In this document: positions 1 to 10,187 of the stretch, one piece after another | How the letters are laid out: every line of letters starts with the position of its first letter | How positions within the stretch are numbered: the stretch's first letter is position 1 | Source: Branchiostoma floridae | Taxonomy: Eukaryota > Chordata > Leptocardii > Amphioxiformes > Branchiostomatidae | Reading direction: 5' to 3' | NCBI RefSeq assembly: GCF_000003815.2 | Contig: NC_049995.1 | Location: 6,032,475 to 6,092,474 of the forward strand | Length of the DNA stretch: 60,000 nt | Program-made: the position numbers and the translations under genes | Notes under the pieces: generated by a model | Database searches by the model: none | Told to the model about the DNA's origin: nothing | What the model saw: only the letters and a program-made list of their open reading frames with translations

Positions 1-51
1 TTGTTTGTTTCTTTATGATTCCTTTGCTGCATTTACATGTAACATACATTC

Positions 52-240
52 TCATAACTCCACCAGGTGTCATTATACCGCCACCTTAAAACGTTTTTAT
101 GGAGGCCTTCTCAAGATTGTCTTCAACACCTAAATATATGAATTGTATTACATTCATTCGGTGTTCAAGACAATCTTGGGAAGACCTCTATACTAACGTT
201 TTATGAGGTGGCGGTATTATAGCACCCGGTGGAGTTATGA
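52..240. repeat. Foldback MITE
   Basis: The first and last roughly 80 bases are near-perfect reverse complements. The left arm begins TCATAACTCCACC, the right arm ends GGTGGAGTTATGA, and a short AT-rich spacer lies around 133-160. The whole element would fold into one hairpin, as expected of a miniature inverted-repeat element. It has no coding capacity and lies in the intron upstream of the EGF exon of gene 1. The rest of 1-307 shows nothing else I can name. Confidence 0.75.
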
Positions 241-307
241 TAGTCGATGTTAGTTTGACACGTTTTTTTTCCAACTATAGATATGATATTTTTGTTTTTT
301 ATGTCAG

Positions 308-415
308 CATGTTCGTTGGCGAATGGAGGGTGCCAGGAACTGTGCCTTACGCATCCAGGAGGAGTCCTGTGCGCCTGTCGGGATAACTGGGAACTGCAGG
401 AAGACGGGGTATCTT
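308..415 (+). CDS. EGF-like domain exon (LRP type)
   Basis: The exon follows TTTTTTATGTCAG and ends at a perfect GTGAGT donor; both flanking introns are phase 1. It encodes six cysteines in the C-x(n)-NGGC-x-x-x-C...GxLCxC...C order, with NGGCQELC and a DGVSC end. The NGGC start and the DG-x-x-C end are typical of the EGF repeats that follow YWTD propellers in LDL-receptor-family proteins. The last cysteine codon is split by the intron and is completed by the next exon. This is the first exon of gene 1 in the window. Confidence 0.85.
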
Positions 416-3400
416 GTGAGTAGCCTGTAGCTAAAATTGCTGCAGCTAAGTGGTAGTTAAGTATTATTAATTTTCACACGCTATAAATAAATGAAATATA
501 TACACTGTGTGAATATTTTGTGGAGTTGCCAGATTCATGAAAGATATGATATAACTTGACCAATGTAATTCTACTCCTACTGTTACAACGAAGACTACAA
601 TGAAGCAATTGTACCTTCTAAAAGCACTATATATTTTTGAGCAAGTGTTTTTTCTGTGTTCTATTTTTTTCCTAAGTCTACGTACAGGGCCACCTTCACT
701 CAACCGAAAACACTGAAATAACCGTGTTTCCTAAGATGCGACTTTCATCCTTTAAACAACTCATGCTATTTGGATAGAGAATATGATCAATCAGGACAAT
801 TTGTAGCAATAAGAACCTTAAACTCAACGTAATAATATTTATGATACTTCTGTCGAAAGGGTTAATATTATTTTACGAGGGTCGTAGAAGGTAGTTGTAT
901 CCAAAGTGTGCTTGTATTGTTTGCGCATGCGACGAGGTCTTAACATTCTAAAGGTCAGATGAGAATCCATTGTTAAAACAAACGTTATATTTTCGATAGG
1001 TTGCCTTTCTGGCTACACTCTCTATGGGGACGCATGTTTCAAGGTGTACAACCAAGACAAAACCTACAGCCAGGCCAGACAGGTGTGTGCAGCGGACGGG
1101 GGTCTTCTAGCCATGCCGAGAGACAGAGACGTGGATAACGTTTTGAGAAGTTTGAAGAACGCCGTGAATAAAATCTCACGTTTCTGGTTCGGCCTAAGTG
1201 ATCAGAAAGAGGAGGGTGAGTGGGAGTGGGAAGACGGGACTCCACACGACATACTTACTGACTGGAACAACTGGCAGCTGGGGGAACCTAACGATAACGA
1301 TGGTGGGCAAGACTGTGCGAACTACTATGGTTCAGGCTGGAATGACGCACCGTGCTCCTCGGAGTACAAGTTCATCTGTCAGCTGAAAGAAGGTTCAAGA
1401 ACATTTTATACGCTTGCAGTTAGACATTCATGAACGTCCTTACGTTTTTTCTTCACCTTTGTTCCCTTATGCAAAACGATGTAAAATGAGTTTTAGCAAA
1501 ACATCTCTCCTTTAGTTAGTTCATGCGGTAGCTTGTTTCACTGCATAACGTAGCGTGTTTGGTTTGATAACATGGGAAATGTCTCTGTTAATCCAAAACA
1601 GATCCTATGATTTTATCCAGATAGAGCACAAAATGTCAAAAATACACCAATCCTCAATAACTCCATTTGTGAACTGTTTACCTGTACAGCAATCACCTGT
1701 ACTGTTGGATACTTCCGCTGTGGACACGGACGGGCATGTATCCTGTCATGGAAGCGTTGTGATGGGGCCACGGACTGTACGGACGGGAGTGATGAGGAGG
1801 GCTGTGGTAAGTAACTGTCATGAGAGCATACAGTCCATACTTATCTTTTTAAGTTGTTTGTAACTTAGTAGTTTAAGTGGAAACCAGAAAAGGTATATGG
1901 TAACGCATTTCCATCAAGATGCATTGTAGCACATTGTTCACTTCCTCACTTATATCCAAGGAGCTCCGGAGGTAGAACGACCCAAACCAACTCAACATCT
2001 TCAAACTGTTGTTTGATAAAATGCAACTTCTTTGTGGTATATAATATAATGTATTGTAGTATTTTATATTTCAGCGATTGTCCAATCGAATGTGTTATTG
2101 TTATATATTAAAATGTATTGCGGAATCCAGCCGTTTGGTTGCTATGTCTGTGGCATTTTTTTTGCATCTCTGGCATAATATGTTCGTTTTACACTTCTCA
2201 GTTTGCTTGCCAATACCTGGGAATTTTCAACTCGAAAGTAGATTAACAATGCTACCGAATCAGCTGGGCCAGAGGACGTTTGGTGAGGTACAGAATTCGT
2301 CTTTCGTGGAGCTGCTCAAAAGTTCGTACGGCAACCCAGGAAAATACCACCCAGAGTTCGGAGAATTCATGTCGACTGTTATTTTCCCACAATGCAATGT
2401 CTCCGAAGAGAACGGTACTCTCTGCTCTCCGTCTTCAGATGCAAACGACATGCCCTTGTGCATGTAAGTGGATATTTAACTTTTAAGTGCCATTTCATTC
2501 ACTATTTTTCAAGATTGCACAAAAGCCTTTGATGATGCTTCAGATTATTGCTACATCCCAACGTGTATGGTAATTTGAATTGAGATATGCGCTTTCAATG
2601 AGATACGAAACATGTACAACTGAAGTTTTGTTGATGAATCAGGTTGTAAAGGTGATACTTTCATGTGAGGGTACTAAAAATAAATCTACTAAACATGTTC
2701 CTTAGGGTTAACGTTACGGGCACACAACTGGTACCGTGCCGCACTTGGTGTGAGGAGGTTCTCAACATGGCTGATGACTGGATAAAGGACCTGCTGCCCC
2801 GATGTGACTTGTTTCCATCATCCAAACATGGTTGTTGGAACCCCACTTCAGCCAAGAAAGGAAACGAAGGTGAAAGAAGGAACCTTGTTTGCTCTTGATA
2901 TAGTACAGTATTCAACATTCTTATCCAACATTCCACTTCTAAAATTGATTTTCATTTAAAAACGTCTACTGAAAAAAAAATATTCTGCAGTATTTTACCT
3001 TAGAGTGACTAAATATACTCCCGAAATTCACATACTAGTACTTTTGTCTGCAACAGATGCTATTGAGGGGAATGCAGTCTCACTTGGTACATATGTTCTT
3101 CTAATCATTGCTTTTCCATCCGCAGTTTGCTACCATGGCAACGGCATAAACTACCGTGGTACATGGAGCAACACCGTTTCTGGGGCAGATTGTGTTGCTT
3201 GGTCAGTTGCGGAAGCTGGTTACTACAGAACACAGTACCCGTGGGCTAACCTGGATAACAACTACTGCCGCAACCCTACTCGTCATAATCGGCCATTTTG
3301 CTTGACCGGACACGGTGGCCAAGAGGATTGTGACGTTATTCCGTGTGGTACATTTTCTCCTCTGAAAATATTTACTGAAATAAGCACCATGAACAGAAAT

Positions 3401-6400
3401 GTTTGAACACAATGATTTCTATCCACCCTGATGATGTCAAGAGTTTATAGAATTATCGTAGTAGTTATTTTGTCTTTCTTATATGAAGCACTCATTTTTT
3501 TCTTGAACCACATAAGCCACCCACCTGTGTGTTAGCTAGCTCATTAGGTTATAACTTTTCTATGACTTGTTATATATCATTACATTAGATGCCGAAGGCT
3601 GCTGGGACAGAGGTCCTCCAAACTACGGCAAGATAAGTCCAAACAAGAGGTTCTATAATGTTGGTGAAAGAGTCACGTACACGTGCAACGACGGCTACAC
3701 ACTCAAGGCAGGTTACACTAGTGAAGTGAGGTGCATAGGACCAGACAACTGGCAATATGACAAACCCAGCTGTTCAGGTGATTCTTATAGTTCTAGTATT
3801 TAACAGATCAAAACATTGACAGCTGTAAGGGTATAAGGGTATATATGGATTGCTAAACATGCACAGAATGATAAATTTTGACAGGTTTCAATGGCAAACA
3901 AACATAGTAGTGTACATAAACCAAAGATCCACTCGACGTTCAAACGAATGTTTGTTGTTTATTCTTTTATTAGATGATTACAGGTGTTGGGTTGGGAAAA
4001 ATAATAGATATTGAATTGTATATGATTTTTCTTCGTTTGCATCCATTATTAAACATTGTGGCAACATTGACCCACCTCAGCGGTCCCTTAGCCTCACCGA
4101 CCGTAGGGGCAGCTTGCAATCAGTTTCTGTCTAGTTTTCCGTATATCAGAAATACAAGCATACTCTCTCACTATTAAAACATTCCAACCCGTAGTGAACC
4201 ATGAGCACCGGCTGCAAGATGAGCTACTGGAGATTTATAGTTCAAGTCTGGCTCCAGAAAATGTCACCATCAACTTCACTGGATCTGTGCAACTCATCGT
4301 CGGCTTGGTAAGCATCATAAAGTGAACATTTCGTATCCATTTTGGTTTGCAGTGAGAATTATGGAACATTGATATGCTATGTACCAATCTATCTATGAGC
4401 CATGAGGTAACTTTTATTTCTAGGATGAAAAGAAGGAGCAACTTGTCGCGTCTGTCATAATTGATTTGGTAAGTTTTACCGCTTCTAAAGCTACTTCCAT
4501 TTATGTTAATCGGATATTGTAGTAAGGTCTCAGTAATGAAAAATATAATTTACATGACCACCTCCATTAAGAAAAAAGTGAACCCAAATCACAGAAAAGC
4601 TGCTATCCAGCGAAGTCTATTTAGTGTAACTGAAGGTATTAGATTCTACATGAAACGTCTGGCCGTTTTGAAAATCATATCCAGTTGCTTGAGTAATTCA
4701 TATTTGGCTGACATTCATCGACGTTAACATGTATACTGTACTTGCTCTCGAGAAAATATTGGCCTTTCCACTTCATAATTTCACGTGTCAACACGTCCAT
4801 GTTAGTTAGGTTTCTTTTGATCATAAGAAGTTTGTATGGTTTTTCATTGGCCATCCGTACGTCAAAATGTTCTTATTTTCGAAGACATGGCAAGACAGCA
4901 GATTAAGCTGGGATCCAAAATACTATGACGACATCCTGACGTCCAGCTTTCCGGGCAACAGAATTTGGACGCCATCTCTGACTCTACAGAGAAAGTATGT
5001 TGTTGCTTTTTTTAAACGTTATATATTTGATTTCCCAATGAATGATAATAACATATACTTATATACGGAATGGCATTTCCCGGTCTATAATATACATAGT
5101 AATATATTTTCGGTTTGTCCTATTGATGTACGAACTGTACACTAAGATATTTTAATCGTATTTGATATTGTTATTTCTAGGAGTATCACTGAAAAAAGTA
5201 GTTCTATGATATTTGCCATACATGTATCATGAACGGGGATGAACAGAATGGTAATGTACGTGCATCAGGACTTTGCATAAATTGTAAAAAAAAATACTAT
5301 CAGATATACAATGTTTCAGATAATATGACTTAAATACATGTAGCATATAATTTAGGGTAGACTAAACATCTACAAATATCAAGCATACTAATCAGAGATA
5401 AATTTACATTATCCATGAAAAGGGACATAATTCTTTTTGTGATAAATGCTCGATATAAATTATTGTGCCATGTTTAAGTTATATTTACTTCGACATTTAA
5501 ATCAATATGCATAGATAATGTATTTGTACAAGCATGAATTTGCATAATTTATGCTTAAATGCAAACTTGATTTTCTGCTGAATGACTTTAATACACATGT
5601 AATTGCCGCGAAGAAAACCATTATTGAAAGCAGATTATGCTAATTAGAGCCTTACTTGTATCATTTATGGGATAAGATAAAAACAAAATCTAGACGGCTC
5701 AAAATATACCATGGTGGTATCACTTATTATCACCAAGCACAGTAGGTGCATCATTCCTGGATAGTTTTAAAGAATGCTTGCAGATAATGTGCAAAAGTTA
5801 GGTGTGACGAGTCCTTCGGTGTAATATAACCAGCTGCTGCCGCGCCGCGTGCCTGCGAAGCTGGTGTCTTACGCCGAAGGGCGGTTATACCGGTTATATA
5901 GATACAGATACAGATACAGGTGGTATGAAGTATCTTCTTGTTATTTTTGTTGTTTTCTCAGTGCTGATCCTGGCCACCAAGGCCTACCGAAGGAGATCCC
6001 AATCCTTGTGAGCAGTGATGGACGGGCAGAATGGACTGTGGAAACCGTGACCACCACCGTATGTGACGCAGAGCCCTTCTTCTTCCCTGCAGACAGCGTG
6101 GAATGCAAAATCTGTTTTTCTGCAACCAACGCATTCAAGCAAACAATTCGTAAGGCTTTCAAAATATTTGTAAACTTATATTTATGTCACTGCAAGTTAA
6201 TAAGTTTTATAGGTAGGATATTATATCATTTAATGTTTTGAATAGAACAAATTTATCACAATAACTTTGAAATTTTGGCAAAAGATTATAATCATTCAAC
6301 AGTAAGACCCAGATTTTTTGCTACAAAAGGACATTGTCTACACGAAAAAGTAAGCTACAGTAATTAACCAAATTGATGTTTGAATATCTTATTTAGATTG

Positions 6401-7816
6401 ATTTGATAACAATTAGCACTGATTTATTTAAAACTTGTAAAACATAGAATGCCAAGGGGCAGCATACAAGGCAGGTGGTCCATGCGACTCTTTTTCTACA
6501 ACCACAACGGAGGGAGAATGGTACCGAAAGGACAAGATATTCGTGAAAGACAACAGGGATGCGTGCCTTGCTGTTCATCTGGACAGGATCCCCATGTTCC
6601 ACCTCGCCACTACTGTTGGGCCCTGCATCATCCTGATTGCACTGATGATCATCACATTCATCATGCCCTTGGACAGGGGAGACCGAATCTCATTCGGTGT
6701 GACCATTCTACTCTCTATGGTCGTGTCTCTTGTATTTGTGTCAGACGTTCTTCCTGTCAAGGGGGCTTTGCCATTTTTTGGTGAGTAAATACTAGACTTG
6801 AATTTACTGTGATGTTTTTATGAAATCATTTGTGCAAGATGCATATCACTGTTAAGATGTGACATCTTCTGAAAAATTGTTTACAGCAACGCTGATCATC
6901 GTGTGCATGGGCCTGATGGGGTTGTTCATATTTTTCACTGTGGCCGTCATTGTTATTCATGACATGACGGGCAGCCTGTCACCGCTGGCGAAGACTGTTT
7001 TTCTCCGTTACCTTTCAAAGTATGTATTTTGCGTTCCAACTTTTTTTCTTAATCTTATGCTACTGCGTATAATGGTCTAATTCGTTTCACCTGCAAATTC
7101 TTTACCATTATAGACGGAGTGTAACCTGCCTTGTTCCAGTTTTGCTTTAGGCACGTTGTTTTCTTTGAACGCGATTAATTTTTTTTTTCATAAAGAACAT
7201 CTGTAAAGACATTATCCGAATATAAAATCCTGCACATAACATACAAATAATAATGTACTGAGTTTAAGTTTGAGTTTATTGTGATACCCTTTAGATCATA
7301 GAGCTAATCTTCCATGGCTCATTTACTGATAAAACTATTTATGTAATTTTCTTATGCTTTCTTATAAGGATGCTGCTGCTTGGAGATCTTACAAAGGAGA
7401 AGCGTGGGAGTGATGGAGAAGCAGGCCTGGATGACCCCAATGCCATCGAGATGATAACGTATGCGTTTCGAACCGATGACATGACGGTCGTCAACAACGA
7501 TAGACCCGAGGATGGGGAGGAGAGGACCGGTCAGTCGGCAACGCCTCCTGAAGGTCAGCAGACCTCCGGTTCCTCCAGCCGTCCTGAGCTGATCTCAACT
7601 GTGAAGGAGATGACCAGGGAGGGAATAAGTATCGAGATGGGGAAGCTGACTGTGGCGATTACCAACCGGAGAGAGCAGCTTAACAAGCTCACGGAGAAGG
7701 AGGAGGAGGTGCCTGACTACATCCTGCTGGCTAAGGTTCTGGATAGGCTTTGTGTTGTCATGTATATCCTCAGCATCGCGGCGGCCGTTCCCATGACCAT
7801 GCATTTGAGCAAGTAA
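308..7816 (+). CDS. Multidomain-ectodomain Cys-loop ligand-gated channel (EGF-CTLD-LDLa-FZ-KR-CCP-pLGIC), 5' partial
   Basis: Fourteen exons join in frame: 308-415, 1000-1392, 1690-1806, 2202-2463, 2706-2869, 3126-3347, 3589-3777, 4195-4307, 4424-4468, 4885-4994, 5962-6149, 6448-6780, 6887-7019, 7369-7816. They total 2825 nt, giving 940 codons plus the TAA stop once the leading two bases of a split codon are removed. All introns between extracellular modules are phase 1, the classic exon-shuffling phase. Introns inside the channel part are phases 0, 0, 2, 1, 1, 2. The product should be a plasma-membrane pentameric channel subunit with a large module chain in front of its ligand-binding domain. 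No start methionine, signal peptide or promoter-like break separates the CCP exon from the channel exons, so I read one gene. Upstream exons lie outside the window. Two separate genes remain possible until a transcript is seen. Confidence 0.85.
416..999 (+). other. Intron of gene 1 between EGF and lectin exons
   Basis: AT-rich sequence from the GTGAGT donor to the TTTCGATAG acceptor. I see no repeat, RNA gene or further exon in it. Confidence 0.6.
1000..1392 (+). CDS. C-type lectin-like domain exon
   Basis: One phase 1-1 exon of 131 codons holds the complete C-type lectin fold. It has CLSGY at the start, FWFGLSD in the middle, EWEWEDGTP, then LGEPND, and SGWNDAPC before FICQ at the end. The EPN triad and the WND motif are the calcium site-2 ligands. 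In this family EPN goes with mannose/GlcNAc-type sugar binding, so calcium-dependent glycan binding is plausible rather than a degenerate fold. The donor is AAG|GTTCAA, which is weak; it was chosen because it restores phase 1. The domain sits after EGF and before LDLa. Confidence 0.9.
1690..1806 (+). CDS. LDL-receptor class A domain exon
   Basis: A phase 1-1 exon between CTGTACAG and a GTAAGT donor encodes about 39 residues with six cysteines, [16 protein letters not shown] and [11 protein letters not shown]. The acidic CDG...DC.DGSDE cluster is the calcium cage of LDLa modules, so the fold should be stable. It is separated from the lectin exon by about 300 bases in which I see nothing else. 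Confidence 0.92.
2202..2869 (+). CDS. Frizzled-type cysteine-rich domain (two exons)
   Basis: Exons 2202-2463 (phase 1 in, phase 2 out) and 2706-2869 (phase 2 in, phase 1 out) together encode an FZ domain. Landmarks are [45 protein letters not shown] and CDLFP. PNQLG corresponds to the PNxLGH motif of Frizzled domains, and PCRTWCE to PCRxxCE. I count eight cysteines where the family usually has ten, so one disulphide may be missing. In other proteins this fold binds Wnt ligands or lipids; the ligand here is unknown. Confidence 0.85.
3126..3347 (+). CDS. Kringle domain exon
   Basis: A phase 1-1 exon follows TTTTCCATCCGCAG. It encodes [30 protein letters not shown] and a C-terminal CDVIPC with six cysteines, the standard kringle skeleton. 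The usual WCYT segment is changed to FCLT, and the loop before the last cysteines is short, so lysine binding as in plasminogen is not predicted. Kringles next to Frizzled domains are known from ROR-type receptors, but here the order continues into CCP and a channel. Confidence 0.9.
3589..3777 (+). CDS. CCP/sushi domain exon
   Basis: The phase 1-1 exon encodes about 62 residues with four cysteines: [26 protein letters not shown] and W-x(6)-PSC. The invariant tryptophan near the end and the YTCNxGYxL motif mark a CCP module. It is the last shuffled module before the channel domain; its phase-1 donor joins directly to the phase-1 acceptor at 4195. Confidence 0.92.
3778..4194 (+). other. Intron at the CCP/channel junction
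   Basis: This 417-base intron is where a fusion boundary would lie. I find no initiator methionine followed by a hydrophobic signal sequence, no TATA-like or CpG-rich segment and no polyadenylation cluster. That argues that transcription continues from the CCP module into the channel exons. Confidence 0.5.
4195..4994 (+). CDS. Cys-loop receptor ligand-binding domain, N-terminal exons
   Basis: Three exons: 4195-4307 (N-terminal helix, [20 protein letters not shown], then strand beta1), 4424-4468 (exactly 45 bp, [14 protein letters not shown]) and 4885-4994 (exactly 110 bp, [11 protein letters not shown]...[10 protein letters not shown]). The W-x-D-x-x-L-x-W and IWxPxLxL motifs are signatures of nicotinic-type subunits; IWTPS replaces the usual IWxPD. 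Exons of 45 and 110 bp in this position are a conserved feature of nicotinic receptor genes. The first exon enters in phase 1, matching the CCP exon. The introns 4469-4884 and 4995-5961 hold no other exon that I can see. Confidence 0.88.
5707..5921 (+). mobile_element. 3' end of a non-LTR retrotransposon
   Basis: The sequence closely matches the one at 50740-50895. It has a decayed reverse-transcriptase C-terminus, then CCAGCTGCTGCCGCGCCGCG, then ACGCCGAAGGGCGGTTATACC, and ends in tandem GATACA repeats. Such microsatellite tails mark the 3' termini of CR1/L2-like elements. It ends about 40 bases before the splice acceptor at 5961 without destroying it. Confidence 0.7.
5962..6149 (+). CDS. Cys-loop exon of the channel ligand-binding domain
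   Basis: The exon enters in phase 2 after TGTTTTCTCAG and leaves in phase 1. It encodes ADPGHQGLP, then [15 protein letters not shown], the eponymous Cys-loop with exactly 13 residues between the cysteines and the FPxD core intact. KICF follows the second cysteine as in the family. This loop contacts the M2-M3 linker during gating, so its conservation speaks for a functional receptor rather than a relic. Confidence 0.92.
6448..6780 (+). CDS. Loop C, M1 and M2 pore exon
   Basis: The exon encodes [11 protein letters not shown], a short loop-C region without the vicinal cysteine pair of nicotinic alpha subunits, then [19 protein letters not shown] (M1 with its proline) and [13 protein letters not shown] continuing into SDVLP (M2). 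Aligned with nicotinic M2, position -1' is Asp, 0' Arg, 2' Ser, 9' Leu and 20' Asp. There is no proline insertion at -2', so a cation-selective pore is predicted. The region between the Cys-loop and M1 is about 20 residues shorter than in nicotinic subunits. Confidence 0.93.
6887..7019 (+). CDS. M3 transmembrane exon
   Basis: A phase 1 to phase 2 exon after GTTTACAG encodes one long hydrophobic helix ([20 protein letters not shown]...) and a polar tail with HDMTG. This is the expected M3 with the start of the intracellular loop. Spacing from M2 is normal for a Cys-loop subunit. Confidence 0.9.
7369..7816 (+). CDS. M3-M4 intracellular loop, M4 and C-terminus
   Basis: The last exon enters in phase 2 and ends at TAA 7814-7816. 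It encodes about 100 residues of acidic, Ser/Thr/Pro-rich cytoplasmic loop, a charged amphipathic stretch ([12 protein letters not shown]) before the membrane as in nicotinic MA helices, then M4 ([19 protein letters not shown]) and a very short extracellular tail. The shape matches a eukaryotic Cys-loop subunit. Confidence 0.92.
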
Positions 7817-8703
7817 AAATCCGGTATGAATCTAAATTAAATCTAAGCATGAAAACAAACTCAAACAGTAGATTGTTTTGTCATATTACCACACCTCTTT
7901 GGACAATTTCTGATGGCGTAATGTTTGAGTTACTACGAACTAGAGAATTAAACCAGACAAATTGCTTCACAGTCTTGCTCGTTAACTAAATATGCAATAC
8001 TTTCATTGACGATTTTCAATCAAACACATCAACATTTATCTTATCTTTTCTACCTTTGAATGTTTCTACACTTACTTAAGTGATTGGTCATGCAGACATA
8101 CAAAGCCGAAAAGAGGCAGGAAAAGAAAATGCCTACATTTTGAAATTTCAGGTAAAAGAAACACACAGAATAGACTGCACGTGGAAATAACAATCGGTCC
8201 ATCAATTTTTTTCTGTATGAGTGTAAAAGACCAATTGAAGCTGCAAGAAACTAACTTTTACACAAATTTTGTCTTTTAGAAAGCAGGGAATTTTGTTTGA
8301 GAAAACACGGAAATAAACTAAATTCTAGGCATGTTCTTTTATGAGCCATAGGCATAAAATGTTATATAGGATGTCTTGTGTTAATAAATGACGCGACAAA
8401 TCACCCATCACTCTTATTATTTGTCCTGATATCCAAGTGCCAGATTTAAGGGTTTTAAATGATAGTAAAACAGACTAACTGCAACTGTTGGTCGTGTAGG
8501 GTATTGCTTTACACGTTGAAAACACTACAATAGCAATCTTTTACATACGGCAATAAAGTACATTTAGTACATTAATTGACAGGCTAAGTTTTTAAGAACG
8601 ATAAAGGTAAAAATAATTTCATTCAAAATAAAATTTTACTAGTAGAAACCAAATCAGAAACAAATTTTGGAAGATGACAGTATGTTAGATACATTACATT
8701 TGT
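7817..8703 (+). other. 3' flank / probable 3' UTR of gene 1
   Basis: AT-rich sequence after the stop codon. AATAAA hexamers occur at 8312-8317 and 8552-8557 and could be polyadenylation signals, but which one is used cannot be told. No exon or repeat was recognised. Confidence 0.35.
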
Positions 8704-8803
8704 NNNNNNNNNNNNNNNNNNNNNNNNNNNNNNNNNNNNNNNNNNNNNNNNNNNNNNNNNNNNNNNNNNNNNNNNNNNNNNNNNNNNNNNNNNNNNNNNN
8801 NNN
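8704..8803. other. Assembly gap of 100 N
   Basis: Exactly 100 consecutive N, a conventional size for a gap of unknown length. The flanks (8640-8703 and 8804-9150) are AT-rich and show nothing I can name. Confidence 0.99.
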
Positions 8804-9154
8804 GGACACCTGTCGAAACGTCTATTAAATTTTTTTTTAAGTATCCAGAAGTAAAGAGTGAATCTTCTTCAATTTTAATACTAGACACATTGTTATGATA
8901 TAGATTGTGTAATTACCAAAACTATATACTTATGCATGATCACCACGAGTGCGTACTGCATGTGTGTGATTATTTTTTGCATGTCTGCAATTATCATACG
9001 TTACATAATAACTGTTCTAATTCAGTATTAAAGTACGTTATTTCAAGTATAAAGTATGTACTGTGAATGAAATAAAATGAAACAAAACAGAATTGATGAT
9101 CAGTTGGCAAAATAACTGGAAACGAAGCAGTAGGATTTCGTCCATTTAGATTGA

Positions 9155-9563
9155 TAAACCCTATCCAGACTGGGCTTTTGGGGCCTTCCCTGGCCATGGG
9201 CTCATTCGACCCCCCCCTTCGTATTTTCAAAACAGCTTACTGTACGATCACCAAACTTGCAGAGGGTTGTGCTCATCGAGTTTTATAATTCGTGACATTT
9301 TTATATGATTATGACGTAATATAACGTAATTATGACGTCATTAATTGATATTTTTGGCTAAAACGGGGAATTCCCATAATACCTAAATATCTCACTTAAA
9401 AAGTTACCAATAAAGGTGAAATAATGATTTTTGTAAAATTTGCCTTTCAGAAACCCGTTGCCATGGCAACACGAAAAATTATAAACTTACTCTATTCTTT
9501 TAAATTGTTGCCAATAGGCACTTTTACCCAACCCCCCCCCCCCCCAGTCTGGATTAGTGTTAA
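9155..9563. mobile_element. TTAA-type non-autonomous element, copy A
   Basis: Starts AAACCCTATCCAGACTGGG and ends CCCAGTCTGGAT-x-GTGTTAA, an inverted terminal pair flanked by TTAA-like target sites. Inside are C-runs near both ends, a TGACGTCA site and the perfect 14-base palindrome GTTGCCATGGCAAC at 9457-9470. TTAA target sites with CCCTAT termini suggest a piggyBac-like MITE family. The bases between this copy and copy B (9564-10187) are unassigned. Confidence 0.65.
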
Positions 9564-10187
9564 CGATTTAGAACCGTTTAAAATGAACATAATGATATGC
9601 AAGACACAAGTTAAAGTCTCTTCTAGCGAGACAATCTTTGTCGAAAGCCACCTATAGTTATACAAAGAATTATTTTAACATTTTCACTCGCAGCCAAGCA
9701 TATCACCTGAAAAAAGTGCCCTGTACCTGTCACAACATAATGACACATCATTATTCTGAATTACCCCTACCAGTGATTTTGAAATCACTTTGTCGAGAAT
9801 TTGTATTATAATTAAAACCCTTTCCGTACGAGTGATTGTCTAGTTCTAAAGTCTAACATGCAAACTCAGTTTGAACATATACGTTCAGCAACTTATTTAA
9901 AGAAACTGTACGTTAAGAAGGTCCTCTTTTGCAAAATCCGAAGTTACGTCAGCTAATATCTTCCCTGTCGAAATAACCAAAAAACTAAAAGTATGATGGT
10001 CTTAAGAAAGAATTTGTACCATTTTTACAAAACGTAAGTAAGGGTATTGTTTGCATAATCTATCTGTGATGTTTATTCATTATTTAATTGAAAAGTATAC
10101 TATGGAGTAATAGTTTTCATTTTGTGGCAGTTCAATTTTTCTTATTGCATATAGGTGCATATCTCTTATATATATAATATTTGAGAG

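Noticed and set aside
3778-4194. Possible separate start for the channel gene
   Set aside because: No ATG with a following hydrophobic stretch and a phase-1 donor exists here, and the acceptor at 4195 already fits the CCP donor in phase.
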